From [Pseudopropionibacterium] massiliense (lineage in GTDB: Bacteria > Actinomycetota > Actinomycetes > Propionibacteriales > Propionibacteriaceae): a DNA stretch of 64,000 nucleotides. Position 1 is the stretch's first letter. Each line of letters starts with the position of its first letter. The stretch spans positions 1,656,396 to 1,720,395 of the forward strand of contig NZ_LR027842.1 in NCBI RefSeq assembly GCF_900607225.1, in the 5' to 3' direction. This document shows, in pieces, positions 48,427 to 57,062 of this stretch. A program made the translations under genes and the position numbers. The notes under the pieces are model-generated. The model did not search any database. It was not told the DNA's origin and worked only from the letters and a program-made list of their open reading frames with translations.

Positions 48427-49509
48427 TCAGTACGCGAGACTCAGCCGGGTCGCCAGGGCCGCCGCTCCGCGCGCCCAGGCGTGGAAGTCCTGTTTCGCGA
48501 CCACGAGTTCGGGTGGATCAATGTCCTCGAAGCGCCGCTCCGCCACAACGTGATGTACCCGGCCCATGCGGCTCTCGAAGTGGACGATGCCCTCACCGGT
48601 CAGGAGAATCTTCTCCGGTCCCCAGAATTGTTTGGTCAGCACCACGAGCTCCCCCAAGGCACTTGCGGCCCGCTCCAGTACCGCCTCGATCGCGGGATCA
48701 TCGGTGATGCGCAGCTCCGCCAAGGCCACTTCTCGTCCCGCAGCCTCGCTCGCCGCCTCCCGAAGAGGTTCGTCGGCCAGGACGTCGTGGAACCGCTGTC
48801 CCCACGTGGTCCACGCCTCCCCCACCATGCCTGTCGACCCCTGGTGCCCGACGAGCAGCTCGTCGGCGATCACCGCGCCGGCACCAACCCCTGCGCCAAC
48901 CGTGATGACGGCGAAATTGTGTGTGCCACGCCCGTGCCCCACCCAGTGCTCGGCGAGTGTCAGGGCATCGACGTCGTTGGCGGCCTTGCAGGGAAGCCCG
49001 CAGGCCTCGGTCACGAGTGCCGCAAGATTCCCGTTCTCCCAACCGAGCAGAGGCGAGGCCCGCACCTCACCGAACGGATCCACCGCGGCCGCCAAGGCCA
49101 CACCGACCGCGCTGGGTTCGTGATCGGCGAAGTCCTCGACGACCCGGGCGACTGCTCTCGCGGTCGATTCGAGGGTGGAAGTGTCGGCGGAGCGGACATC
49201 CGTGGCCCGCACGTGACCGGCAAGCCCGGTGACCACCGCGTGCAGCTCCCCCGGTATCACCTTGATCCCGACGAATCTCGCGGCGTCATCGACCACCACC
49301 AGAGGAAGCGCGGGTCGTCCGAGCTGTTTGACCGGCACGGGCCTCTGCTCCTTGAGGATCCCCGCCGCGACGAGTGGGGTGGTCAGCCTGGTCATGGAAC
49401 CTGAGCTCAGGCCGGTGCGCTGGGCGACGCCGACTCGGGCGATGGGACCGTGACGCAGAACCGTCTGCACCACTAGTCGCGACGTGGGATCGATGGAGTT
49501 GAGAATCAC
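48427..49509 (-). CDS. ROK family transcriptional regulator
   Basis: A 360-residue regulator with an N-terminal winged helix (RHGPIARVGVAQRTGLSSGSMTRLT, cut) and a C-terminal ROK sugar-binding domain (ALAAAVDPFGEV, NDVDALTLAEHW, VGAGVGAGAV). The usual ROK zinc Cys cluster is not evident. GTG 49509 follows a GAAGGA site. It ends the alpha-galactoside operon, 25 bp after the binding-protein gene, and probably represses it in the absence of sugar. Confidence 0.88.
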   Translation of the reverse strand: MILNSIDPTSRLVVQTVLRHGPIARVGVAQRTGLSSGSMTRLTTPLVAAGILKEQRPVPVKQLGRPALPLVVVDDAARFVGIKVIPGELHAVVTGLAGHVRATDVRSADTSTLESTARAVARVVEDFADHEPSAVGVALAAAVDPFGEVRASPLLGWENGNLAALVTEACGLPCKAANDVDALTLAEHWVGHGRGTHNFAVITVGAGVGAGAVIADELLVGHQGSTGMVGEAWTTWGQRFHDVLADEPLREAASEAAGREVALAELRITDDPAIEAVLERAASALGELVVLTKQFWGPEKILLTGEGIVHFESRMGRVHHVVAERRFEDIDPPELVVAKQDFHAWARGAAALATRLSLAY

Positions 49510-49534
49510 TGGTTTTTCCTTCTGGTGGTAGTCA

Positions 49535-50884
49535 CTACGATGTTAGCGACAACAGCCGGTTGACTTGGTGGTTCACCTCACTCAGGTAGCTCACGTCCTT
49601 CTGACCGATGAACACCGCCTCGAATCCGGGAGAGGTCAGGGCCGCCACGTCGGCCGCGTTCATGGTCACCGCGGGATTCTGGGTGGTGCCATCCTTGACG
49701 TGCGATGTGAAGGCCGTGACATCCAGCCCGGATGCGTTGCGCACCTGAATGGACCGCTCCATCGCCTCGGGTCGCGCGGGGAAGACCACCCCGGCGTCGG
49801 CAATCTTCATCTGGCACTCCGAGGACCCCAGATAGGCAACCCATTTGCCCGCCGCATCCTTGTCGTCGGCGAATCTGGTGACGGAGTCCGCCAGACCGTT
49901 GAAGGGGCTCGAACGATGCCCGATGGGGCCGACGGGGGTCGGGGCGGTTCTCAGGTCGATCCCGGGAATCGATGCGAAGCTGGAGATCATCCAGGAACCG
50001 TTCATGCCGAGCACGGCCTTGCCCTGGGCCACCTGCTGGTAGGAGCCCGACCGCTTGCCGAAGGTTTCGTAGGAGGGCATGTAGCCCTTCTGCACCAGGC
50101 CGAAGTACCAGGCCATGGTCTTCTGGAAGCTGGGGTCGTCCAGGTTGAAGTGGGTGCCCCAGGGGTTCTTGTCCAAGGGCTCCCAGCCGATGGAACCGGT
50201 GTAGGCACCCCACTGGGTCTGCCCGAGGTTCTCGCCCCCGGCCCCCTCCGATGCGAGTCCGTAGACCGCGACGTTGTCCCTGTCGAACCCCGGCTCATCG
50301 CCGCGGACACCATTGACGTCCACACTCAGGTGGGCGATGACCTTCTCGAAACTGCCCCCGTCGTCGGGATTCCAGTCCATGTTCGTCAGCTGTTCCCGGG
50401 TTACGCCGGCGGCATCGGTGACCCTCTGGTCGTAGAAGTAGGCGACGGTGTCCCAGTCCTTGGGGATTCCGTAGCGTTTGCCGTCCTGCCCCTTCCAGAG
50501 GCCCGCCAGTCCCCCGACGTAGTCGGCGTCACTGACGTCGCGGGTCGCTTCGAGGTCGTCGAGCGGTACCAGGACCTCCAGGTCGACGAACTGCGTGTAC
50601 TTGGTCAGGTGATTGGTGAACACATCGGGCGCCTGATCCGCGATGAACCCGGCGGTCAGCTTGCTCCAGTAGTCGTCCCACCCGTACTGGGTGATCCTGA
50701 CCTTCAGCCCGGGATTCGCCGCCTCGAAGGAATCGGCGCAGGCCTGGTACCCGGGTTGCTGGGTGGCGTCCCACAACCAGTAGTCGATGACCCCGTCAGG
50801 GCCACCGTCCTTCGCGACGCAGCCGCCGGTGAGCAGTGTTCCCACGGTCAGCAGGGACAGGGCCGCTGCGGTTCGTTTCTTCAT
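49535..50884 (-). CDS. Alpha-galactoside ABC transporter substrate-binding lipoprotein
   Basis: A 449-residue family 1 binding protein with a lipoprotein signal (LLTGGC, Cys about residue 21). Features are DYWLWDATQQPGYQACADSF, YGIPKDWDTVAYFYD and VLGMNGSWM, all typical of sugar-binding proteins of the raffinose/maltose class. ATG 50884 has a GTGAGGATCACC leader; the frame is open further upstream inside the permease gene, which is non-coding in that frame. Substrate is inferred from the GH36 enzyme in the same operon. Confidence 0.88.
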   Translation of the reverse strand: MKKRTAAALSLLTVGTLLTGGCVAKDGGPDGVIDYWLWDATQQPGYQACADSFEAANPGLKVRITQYGWDDYWSKLTAGFIADQAPDVFTNHLTKYTQFVDLEVLVPLDDLEATRDVSDADYVGGLAGLWKGQDGKRYGIPKDWDTVAYFYDQRVTDAAGVTREQLTNMDWNPDDGGSFEKVIAHLSVDVNGVRGDEPGFDRDNVAVYGLASEGAGGENLGQTQWGAYTGSIGWEPLDKNPWGTHFNLDDPSFQKTMAWYFGLVQKGYMPSYETFGKRSGSYQQVAQGKAVLGMNGSWMISSFASIPGIDLRTAPTPVGPIGHRSSPFNGLADSVTRFADDKDAAGKWVAYLGSSECQMKIADAGVVFPARPEAMERSIQVRNASGLDVTAFTSHVKDGTTQNPAVTMNAADVAALTSPGFEAVFIGQKDVSYLSEVNHQVNRLLSLTS

Positions 50885-50892
50885 GGTGATCC

Positions 50893-51813
50893 TCACTTGA
50901 TGCCGCTGAAACCGATGGAATTGACGATGCGCTTGGCACTCAGGGCGAAGAGCACGAGCATCGGGACCGCCGCCACGAGGGCGGCAGCCATGAGACCTGA
51001 CCAGTCGGGTCCGGTACTCGGGGTCTGGGAGCGGAAAACACCCAGGCCGACGGTGAGGACCCGCGAGTTCTCGGAGTAGGAGACCATCAACGGCCAGAAG
51101 TAATCGTTCCACGAGCTGATGAAGGTGAGCAGGGAAATTGTCGCTATCGGGGCCGCCGACATCGGGAGGATGAGCCGGAAGAAGTTGCCGATCTTGCTGG
51201 AACCGTCGAGCAGGGCGGCCTCCTCCAGCTCGACGGGCACGTTCATGAAGAACTGCCGCAGGAAGAACACCGCGAACGGCGTCATGAGCATGGTCGGCAG
51301 CGAGATGCCGAGCAGGGTGTCGATCAGGCCGAGTTGTTTGATGAGCACGAAGTTCGGCAGGAAGGTGAAGATGGCCGGCACCATCAGACCTCCGAGGAAG
51401 AGGCCGTAGACCAGGTCCCTGCCTTTCCATTTCAGCCTCGAGAAGGCGTAGGCGGCGCTGGCGGAGAAGAACACCTGCCCGACCGTGACCAGGGTCGCGA
51501 CGACGATGCTGTTGCCCAGGTAGCGCCAGAAGTCGATGGACTGGCCGGAACCTCCCTCCGCCAGCGCCTCCTCCCCGGCCTGGATCCCGAAGACCCGGGC
51601 GAAGCTTCCGGTGTTCCAGTCGGTCGGCAACCACGAGGTGGCGCCACCGTAGAGGGAGGAGTTCGAGGACAGCGCGGTGCGCAGGATCCAGTAGAGGGGG
51701 AACAGGGTGGTCAGCATGATGATCCCCATCACCACCCAGGCGAGGGTCCTTCCCCAGGCGAGTTGACGGCGCTCATTGGCCCGGCCGGGAGCGGTGACTG
51801 CTGCTGTTGACAT
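50893..51813 (-). CDS. Alpha-galactoside ABC permease, MalG type
   Basis: A 306-residue permease with six helices and the EAA loop EEAALLDGSSKIGNFFRLILP. It lies 10 bp after the MalF-type permease gene and 8 bp before the binding-protein gene. A periplasmic-side loop rich in Gly/Ser follows the first helix. Confidence 0.88.
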   Translation of the reverse strand: MSTAAVTAPGRANERRQLAWGRTLAWVVMGIIMLTTLFPLYWILRTALSSNSSLYGGATSWLPTDWNTGSFARVFGIQAGEEALAEGGSGQSIDFWRYLGNSIVVATLVTVGQVFFSASAAYAFSRLKWKGRDLVYGLFLGGLMVPAIFTFLPNFVLIKQLGLIDTLLGISLPTMLMTPFAVFFLRQFFMNVPVELEEAALLDGSSKIGNFFRLILPMSAAPIATISLLTFISSWNDYFWPLMVSYSENSRVLTVGLGVFRSQTPSTGPDWSGLMAAALVAAVPMLVLFALSAKRIVNSIGFSGIK

Positions 51814-51823
51814 CTCGTGCTCC

Positions 51824-52738
51824 TCAGTTCAAGTCGGTCTCACCGGCGCGGGTCAGCCGGTACTGGAAGAAAGTGATCACCACGAGAATCAGCAGCAATG
51901 CCACGGAGAGCGCGGATGCGTAGCCGAACTGGAATCTCCCGAAGGCCATGTCGTAGATGTAGAGCTGGAGCACCCGGGACGAGTTGACGGGTCCGCCCTG
52001 GGTGGCGATCGCCACCGTGTCGAAGACCTGGAACGAGCCGATGATCGTCATGATCAGCACCAGGGCCAGGATCGGGCGCAGCAGCGGTATGGTGATGCGC
52101 CAGAACATCTGCCACTCCGAAGCTCCGTCCACCCGCGCGGCCTCGTAGGCAGATTCGGGGATGGTCTGCAGGCCCGCGAAGATCAGCAGAGCCGTGTACC
52201 CCATGTGCCGCCACACATTGATCAACGCGATCGTGGGAATGACCGTCGACTCCTGGGACAGGAAGGGGATCGTGTTCAATCCCATCGAGGCGAGAACCTG
52301 GTTCCCGATTCCCAGCTGGGTGTCGAGGATCCACATAAACACGAGCGCCGCCACCACGTTGGAGACCAGGTACGGGGTCAGCACTATGGACCGCACCCAG
52401 GTGGACTGGGTGAGCCTGTGCATCAACACCGCGATGAGCAGGGCCAGAACGGTCTGAACCCCTATGTTGACCACCACGTAGTAGACGGTGACGCCCGCCG
52501 CGTTCCAGAAAACCGGATCCTCCAGCATGCGAAGATAGTTCTTGAACCCGACGAACTCAGGTTGCGTGAGAAGGTTGTAGTTGGTGAAGCTGAGCCAGAT
52601 GCCGTTCAGCGTCGGCCACAACAGGAAAACGATGAACCCGATGAACGCAGGCGCGATCATCGTCATGGCGAGAAGCAGATCGCTCCTGCCCTTGCCAGCG
52701 CCCACCCGGTCGGACGCTGTCAGTCCTGGACTGGTCAT
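51824..52738 (-). CDS. Alpha-galactoside ABC permease, MalF type
   Basis: A 304-residue permease with six helices and the EAA loop YEAARVDGASEWQMFWRITIP. ATG 52738 has a GGAGG site; the open frame to 52831 overlaps the alpha-galactosidase end. A 76-bp gap separates it from the alpha-galactosidase gene and may hold a secondary promoter. Confidence 0.88.
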   Translation of the reverse strand: MTSPGLTASDRVGAGKGRSDLLLAMTMIAPAFIGFIVFLLWPTLNGIWLSFTNYNLLTQPEFVGFKNYLRMLEDPVFWNAAGVTVYYVVVNIGVQTVLALLIAVLMHRLTQSTWVRSIVLTPYLVSNVVAALVFMWILDTQLGIGNQVLASMGLNTIPFLSQESTVIPTIALINVWRHMGYTALLIFAGLQTIPESAYEAARVDGASEWQMFWRITIPLLRPILALVLIMTIIGSFQVFDTVAIATQGGPVNSSRVLQLYIYDMAFGRFQFGYASALSVALLLILVVITFFQYRLTRAGETDLN

Positions 52739-52814
52739 GCCATACCTCCGTTGGTACGAATGACTTGATTCTGCAACAAAGATATGTAATGGCACAAGCC
52801 CCGCGGCCGAATTC

Positions 52815-54959
52815 TCAGGCCTTCGTGACAACGAACAGGACGGTTGTCGACGGTCGGAGCACCGGGGCCCTCAGACCGACGTGCATCAGCTGCGCCCCGG
52901 TCAGTTCGAGGGGATGCCCGGCGTTGACCCAGGGAACCTGGTGGTTCGACGCCAGCGCGGGGCGCTCAATGACCTGAACCCGGTAGCGCGGCCCGGGCTC
53001 CAACCCCGGGAACCTCAGCACACCGAGGTTCACCGCGGGCGTCGCCTCGAGCATCGAGAGAGAGTAGATGCCACCCATCTCGTTGACCACACCCTTGAAC
53101 CAGACCCCGGGGTCCGGCATGGCGACCCGCACCAGCCGCCCCGTCAGCAGTCGCCCGCGGTGTTCCTTGTACCAGGCGATCCACCAGGCCAGCCCGGCAA
53201 GCTCTTCCTCCGAGGCCCGGGCCAGGTCCCATTCGATCCCGAGGTGCCCGAAAACCGCCGTGGCGGCGCGGTGGTTGAGATCGTGCCAACGCCCCGTGAC
53301 GTGGGAGCGCCCTGATGCGATGTGCGATCCCAGCAGCTCTGCGGGCAGCAGCTGGGAGGTCCACCACAACATCCGTTGCCGGTCATCGGGGTCTATGTTG
53401 TCGGAGACCCACACGCGTTCCGCGCGTTCCATCACCTCCAGGTCGATCCGGGAACCGCCCGAGGAGCAGGATTCGAACTCGACGTGGGGGAAGCGACGGC
53501 GCAGTTCGTCGAGCAGCGCGTAGAAGGCGCGCGTCTGCGCCGCGACGGCCGGACGCCCGTCGGGAGCGGTGCCCGCGTCATTGAGGTCGCGGTTGTGATC
53601 CCACTTGACGTAGGAGATGGCGTACTCCTCCAGGATGGCCGACATCTGCCCCAGAACGTGCTCGCGGGCACCGGGGATCGACAGGTTGAGCACCTGCTGG
53701 AACCGGCCCTCCAGGGGCAGGCGGTCGTCGAGCTGCATCAGCCATTCCGGGTGCGCCCGGGCCACGTCGGAGTCGGGGTTGACCATCTCGGGTTCGAACC
53801 AGAGGCCGAACTGCATGCCGAGCTCCGTCACCCGGTCCACCAGCGGATGCAAACCGTCCGGCCACACCTCGGGGCTGACCACCCAGTCGCCGAGTCCGGC
53901 GTGATCGTCGCGGCGGGCGCCGAACCAGCCGTCGTCGAGCACGTAACGTTCCACCCCGAGAGCGGCGGCGCGCTCCGCCAGGTCGATCAGGCGTGCCGGG
54001 TCGTGGTCGAAGTAGACCGCCTCCCAGACGTTCAGGCTCACCGGGCGCTCGGGGCCGGGGTGCACTGGCAACGAGCGCAGGTGCCGGTGGAAACGGTCGG
54101 CCTGGGCGTCCAGACCGACGGCGTGGTTGAAGTAGACCCAGGGCGAGGTGTACTCCTCCCCCGAATCCAGGCGTCCCTCCCCGGGCAGGAGCAGTTCGCC
54201 TCCCCCGATGAGCTGGGTCCCCACGAAATCCCGCTCGGCGATGTGGATGTGATTGCCGCTCCAAGCCACGTGGCAGGCCCAGATCTCGCCGTCCCGGTAT
54301 CCGAACCCCTCCTCACCCAGGCTGAGCACGAAGGCCGCATCCGCGCCGGTCCTGCCGTGGCGGCCCTCCCTGCGGTGCGCTCCCATCGCGAACGGGCGGC
54401 GCTGCGGCATCCGCTCGGCCGCCCAGCGTCCCCCGAAGTCCATGAGATCGCGGGCCTGGCCGGGCACCGGCATCCGCAGGGTCAGCTCCGTGACCTCGAA
54501 GGCGCCCTCCCCCGCGTTGGTCAGAGTGGCGCGGGACCTCACCAACCCGGTCGGCAGCAGTTCGACGGTCAGCAGCATCCGCAGCCCGGCGGAGGACGCC
54601 TCCAGTGCGTACTCGACCGTCGCGGGTCCCGCGGAGACGAAACCCCCGGCGGGTCTTCCGCCGACGTGCACCGCGCTCACCCGCCAGTCGGGGCTCCAGG
54701 CCCTGCCCTCCCGGGAACCGATCAACCCCGGCGTCCCGGTCCAGCCGTAGCGGGCCTCGGGGATGATTCCCGGCCGCGGACCGAGGTCGACGGAGTTCCC
54801 GGGGACCATCCAGGCCGCCCCCAGTCGCAGGTCCTCGAATCCGGTCTCCGAGACCTCCCCCGGATCGCCGCCCCAGTGCACCACCTCGGGCATGCCGTCC
54901 GGACCGGCCATCAGCAGCAGCGCGACTCCGGCAGAACGAAGGACGATTCGCGAGCGCAT
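52815..54959 (-). CDS. Alpha-galactosidase, GH36
   Basis: A 714-residue cytoplasmic enzyme that cleaves terminal alpha-galactose from melibiose, raffinose and related sugars. Visible family features: ERYVLDDGWFGARRDD, GLWFEPEMVNPDSD, the nucleophile Asp in YVKWDHNRD, and ESCSSGGSRID followed by the acid/base Asp in SDNIDPDDR. Length is standard for GH36. ATG 54959 has a GGGAGGGG site. First gene of the operon with two permeases, a binding protein and a ROK regulator; no ATPase gene is present. Confidence 0.92.
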   Translation of the reverse strand: MRSRIVLRSAGVALLLMAGPDGMPEVVHWGGDPGEVSETGFEDLRLGAAWMVPGNSVDLGPRPGIIPEARYGWTGTPGLIGSREGRAWSPDWRVSAVHVGGRPAGGFVSAGPATVEYALEASSAGLRMLLTVELLPTGLVRSRATLTNAGEGAFEVTELTLRMPVPGQARDLMDFGGRWAAERMPQRRPFAMGAHRREGRHGRTGADAAFVLSLGEEGFGYRDGEIWACHVAWSGNHIHIAERDFVGTQLIGGGELLLPGEGRLDSGEEYTSPWVYFNHAVGLDAQADRFHRHLRSLPVHPGPERPVSLNVWEAVYFDHDPARLIDLAERAAALGVERYVLDDGWFGARRDDHAGLGDWVVSPEVWPDGLHPLVDRVTELGMQFGLWFEPEMVNPDSDVARAHPEWLMQLDDRLPLEGRFQQVLNLSIPGAREHVLGQMSAILEEYAISYVKWDHNRDLNDAGTAPDGRPAVAAQTRAFYALLDELRRRFPHVEFESCSSGGSRIDLEVMERAERVWVSDNIDPDDRQRMLWWTSQLLPAELLGSHIASGRSHVTGRWHDLNHRAATAVFGHLGIEWDLARASEEELAGLAWWIAWYKEHRGRLLTGRLVRVAMPDPGVWFKGVVNEMGGIYSLSMLEATPAVNLGVLRFPGLEPGPRYRVQVIERPALASNHQVPWVNAGHPLELTGAQLMHVGLRAPVLRPSTTVLFVVTKA

Positions 54960-54976
54960 GTCCCCTCCCAATAATT

Positions 54977-54988
54977 TTCGACGTTGAA
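54977..54988. promoter_or_regulatory. Near-palindrome upstream of alpha-galactosidase, candidate ROK operator
   Basis: TTCGACGTTGAA is a 12-bp palindrome with one mismatched pair, 18-29 bp before the start codon in the AT-rich 5' region of the operon. A repressor bound here would block transcription. Only one clear copy is seen. Confidence 0.35.
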
Positions 54989-55018
54989 CTAATCAAAGGG
55001 TAGCCATCTCCGAACGTT

Positions 55019-55327
55019 TCAAGGGCCGCGGGACCACGGATCGTCATCCCCGGTCAGTTCGCCAGGATCGAGGTACGCGGACGGCTCGTCCACGGCACGC
55101 AGCAGCACGGGGGTCAACAGGAGTCTCGTCTCGTTGCCGGAGAGTGCGTGCCGATAGCTCCCGACATCACGCCACCTGCTCACCAGCGCCCACAGGCCGG
55201 GTTCGTCAAGGTTGGCCACCAGGTCCACACCGAGACACCCCGGCAGGGAGCGCCAGAACTCGGCCACCGTTCGCAGGCCCTCGGCGAGTTCCCCGTCGAC
55301 GTCACGGAACCGGGAGATCGCAAGCAC
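55019..55327 (-). CDS. Antibiotic biosynthesis monooxygenase (ABM) fold protein
   Basis: A 102-residue small ferredoxin-like protein with ISRFRDVDGE, SLPGCLGVDLVANLDEPGLWALVSRW and YRHALSG, the order seen in ABM-domain proteins. These act as small monooxygenases or haem-related enzymes; the function here is unknown. TAGCCT on the minus strand (55334-55339) ends 6 nt before GTG 55327, so a leaderless message is likely. It is divergent from znuA. Confidence 0.78.
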   Translation of the reverse strand: MLAISRFRDVDGELAEGLRTVAEFWRSLPGCLGVDLVANLDEPGLWALVSRWRDVGSYRHALSGNETRLLLTPVLLRAVDEPSAYLDPGELTGDDDPWSRGP

Positions 55328-55370
55328 CGGACAAGGCTACTCGGAATTTTGGTCCACGCCGGAAGAGTAA

Positions 55371-55385
55371 CGATAATGACTCTCA
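55371..55385. promoter_or_regulatory. Zur-like box overlapping the znuA start
   Basis: On the minus strand the site reads TGAGAGTCATTATCG, matching 10 of 15 positions of the actinobacterial Zur pattern TGAAAATGATTTTCA as I recall it. It covers the znuA start codon. A zur gene closes the same cluster. Confidence 0.4.
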
Positions 55386-56341
55386 TGAAGTCACGAATCC
55401 TCGCACTCGCGGCCGTCGCGACACTGACGCTCAACGCCTGCACACCGAGCACCTCGCCCCCCGATGCAGCCAGCACCAGCTCGAACAGCGCCGCGGCACC
55501 GGGCACCACCAAGGTCTCCGTCGCCTTCTATCCACTCGAGTACGCCGCCTCCAAGGTGGGTGGCGACAAGGTGAGCGTCACGAACCTGACCCTGCCGGGT
55601 CAGGAACCGCACGATCTGGAGCTGACCCCACAGCAGATCGCCAGCCTGGAGGAGGCCGACCTGGTTGTCTACCTGAAGGGTTTCCAACCCGCGGTCGACA
55701 AGGCGGTGGAGCAGTCCGGGGCCAAGAACAAGCTCGATCTCTCCCAGGTGATCCAACTGCACCCGGCAGCCGAGGACCATGACTCCGATGCCGACGAGGC
55801 CGAGGACCACGACCACGCAACCACGGATCCCCATTTCTGGCTGGACCCCACTCTGGAGGCCAAGGCGGTCAGTGCCATCGCGGAGGAACTGTCGAAGATC
55901 GACGCCGACAACAAGAGCACCTACGAGACGAACGCGAAGAGCACCACCGACGACCTGACCGCCCTTGACGGCGACTACAGGTCGGGCCTGGGCACCTGCC
56001 GGGTCAAGACGATCATCACCACGCACGCCGCCTTCGGCTACCTGACCGAACGTTACGGCCTGGAGCAGATTGGCATCAGCGGGCTCTCCCCCAACGAGCA
56101 GCCCTCCCCGACCCGCATCGCGAAGGTCCAGGAGGAGGCCAAGGAGCACGGCGTGACCACGATCTTCTTCGAGACCCTCACCTCCGATGAGGTGGCCAAG
56201 GCGATCGCCGGCGACCTGGGCCTCAAAACCGCCGTTCTCGATCCGATCGAGGGCATCACCGCTGAATCCGCCGGGCAGGACTATCCGTCGGTGATGAAGG
56301 CAAATCTCGATGCCCTGAAACAGGCCAATGGCTGTTCCTGA
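55376..56341 (+). CDS. znuA: Zinc ABC transporter substrate-binding lipoprotein
   Basis: A 321-residue cluster A-I metal-binding protein. Signal peptide with lipobox LNAC; metal ligands are expected at His in QEPHDLE, His in DPHFWLDP, His in THAAFGYL and Asp near the C terminus. The acidic His-rich loop (DHDSDADEAEDHDH) is typical of zinc-specific members. ATG 55376 has a GGAAGAG site; ATG 55385 is possible. Operon with znuC, znuB and zur, each overlapping the previous. Confidence 0.93.
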   Translation: MTLMKSRILALAAVATLTLNACTPSTSPPDAASTSSNSAAAPGTTKVSVAFYPLEYAASKVGGDKVSVTNLTLPGQEPHDLELTPQQIASLEEADLVVYLKGFQPAVDKAVEQSGAKNKLDLSQVIQLHPAAEDHDSDADEAEDHDHATTDPHFWLDPTLEAKAVSAIAEELSKIDADNKSTYETNAKSTTDDLTALDGDYRSGLGTCRVKTIITTHAAFGYLTERYGLEQIGISGLSPNEQPSPTRIAKVQEEAKEHGVTTIFFETLTSDEVAKAIAGDLGLKTAVLDPIEGITAESAGQDYPSVMKANLDALKQANGCS

Positions 56342-57062
56342 TGCCGAAACGCTGGTGACCGCCGAGGGGATTCACGTCTTTCTCGGCGGCCTGCCGATCC
56401 TCAAGGACGTGAGCCTGCGCATCCACGCCCGCGAGGCAGTGGCCGTCCTCGGTCCGAACGGTTCCGGCAAGACCACCCTGCTCCGCACCCTGGTGGCCCT
56501 GACCCCGTTTCAGCAGGGCTCCCTGGAACTGTTCGGAACCCCGATCCGATGGTTCCGGGGCTGGCACCGCGTCGGATACGTCCCCCAGCACGCCACTCTG
56601 AACGTTCAGAACGCCACCGTGCGGGAAGTGGTCACCTCCGGCCGGCTGGCACATCGTGGAGCGTTTCGTTGGTTCACCCGCACCGACCGGGCGATCGTCG
56701 CCGAGGCCATGGAGCGCGTTGGCCTGGCTGATCGGGCCCGGTGGCCCTTCGCCCCCCTGTCCGGTGGCCAGAAGCAACGGGCGCTCATCGCGCGGGCACT
56801 GGCCTCCCAACCCGATCTGCTGGTGATGGACGAACCCCTCGCCGGGGTTGATCTCGAAGGCCAGGCGGTCCTGACCCGGCTGCTCGGCGAACTCCGTGAC
56901 GACGGCCTCGGGGTTGCCGTCGTGCTCCACGAGCTTGAGCCCATGGCGGGGGTACTGGATCGAACCATCCGACTGCGCGACGGACGAGTGGTGACCTGCG
57001 CCGACGACGTCGCACGAACCCCTCAACCCCGCCCCGATGATCCGGTTGGAAACACCTCATGA
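56328..57062 (+). CDS. znuC: Zinc ABC transporter ATP-binding protein
   Basis: A 244-residue ATPase with Walker A GPNGSGKTT, signature LSGGQKQR and Walker B LLVMDEPLAGVD. Overlaps the end of znuA by 14 nt and the start of znuB by 4 nt, indicating coupled translation. Confidence 0.93.
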   Translation: MAVPDAETLVTAEGIHVFLGGLPILKDVSLRIHAREAVAVLGPNGSGKTTLLRTLVALTPFQQGSLELFGTPIRWFRGWHRVGYVPQHATLNVQNATVREVVTSGRLAHRGAFRWFTRTDRAIVAEAMERVGLADRARWPFAPLSGGQKQRALIARALASQPDLLVMDEPLAGVDLEGQAVLTRLLGELRDDGLGVAVVLHELEPMAGVLDRTIRLRDGRVVTCADDVARTPQPRPDDPVGNTS

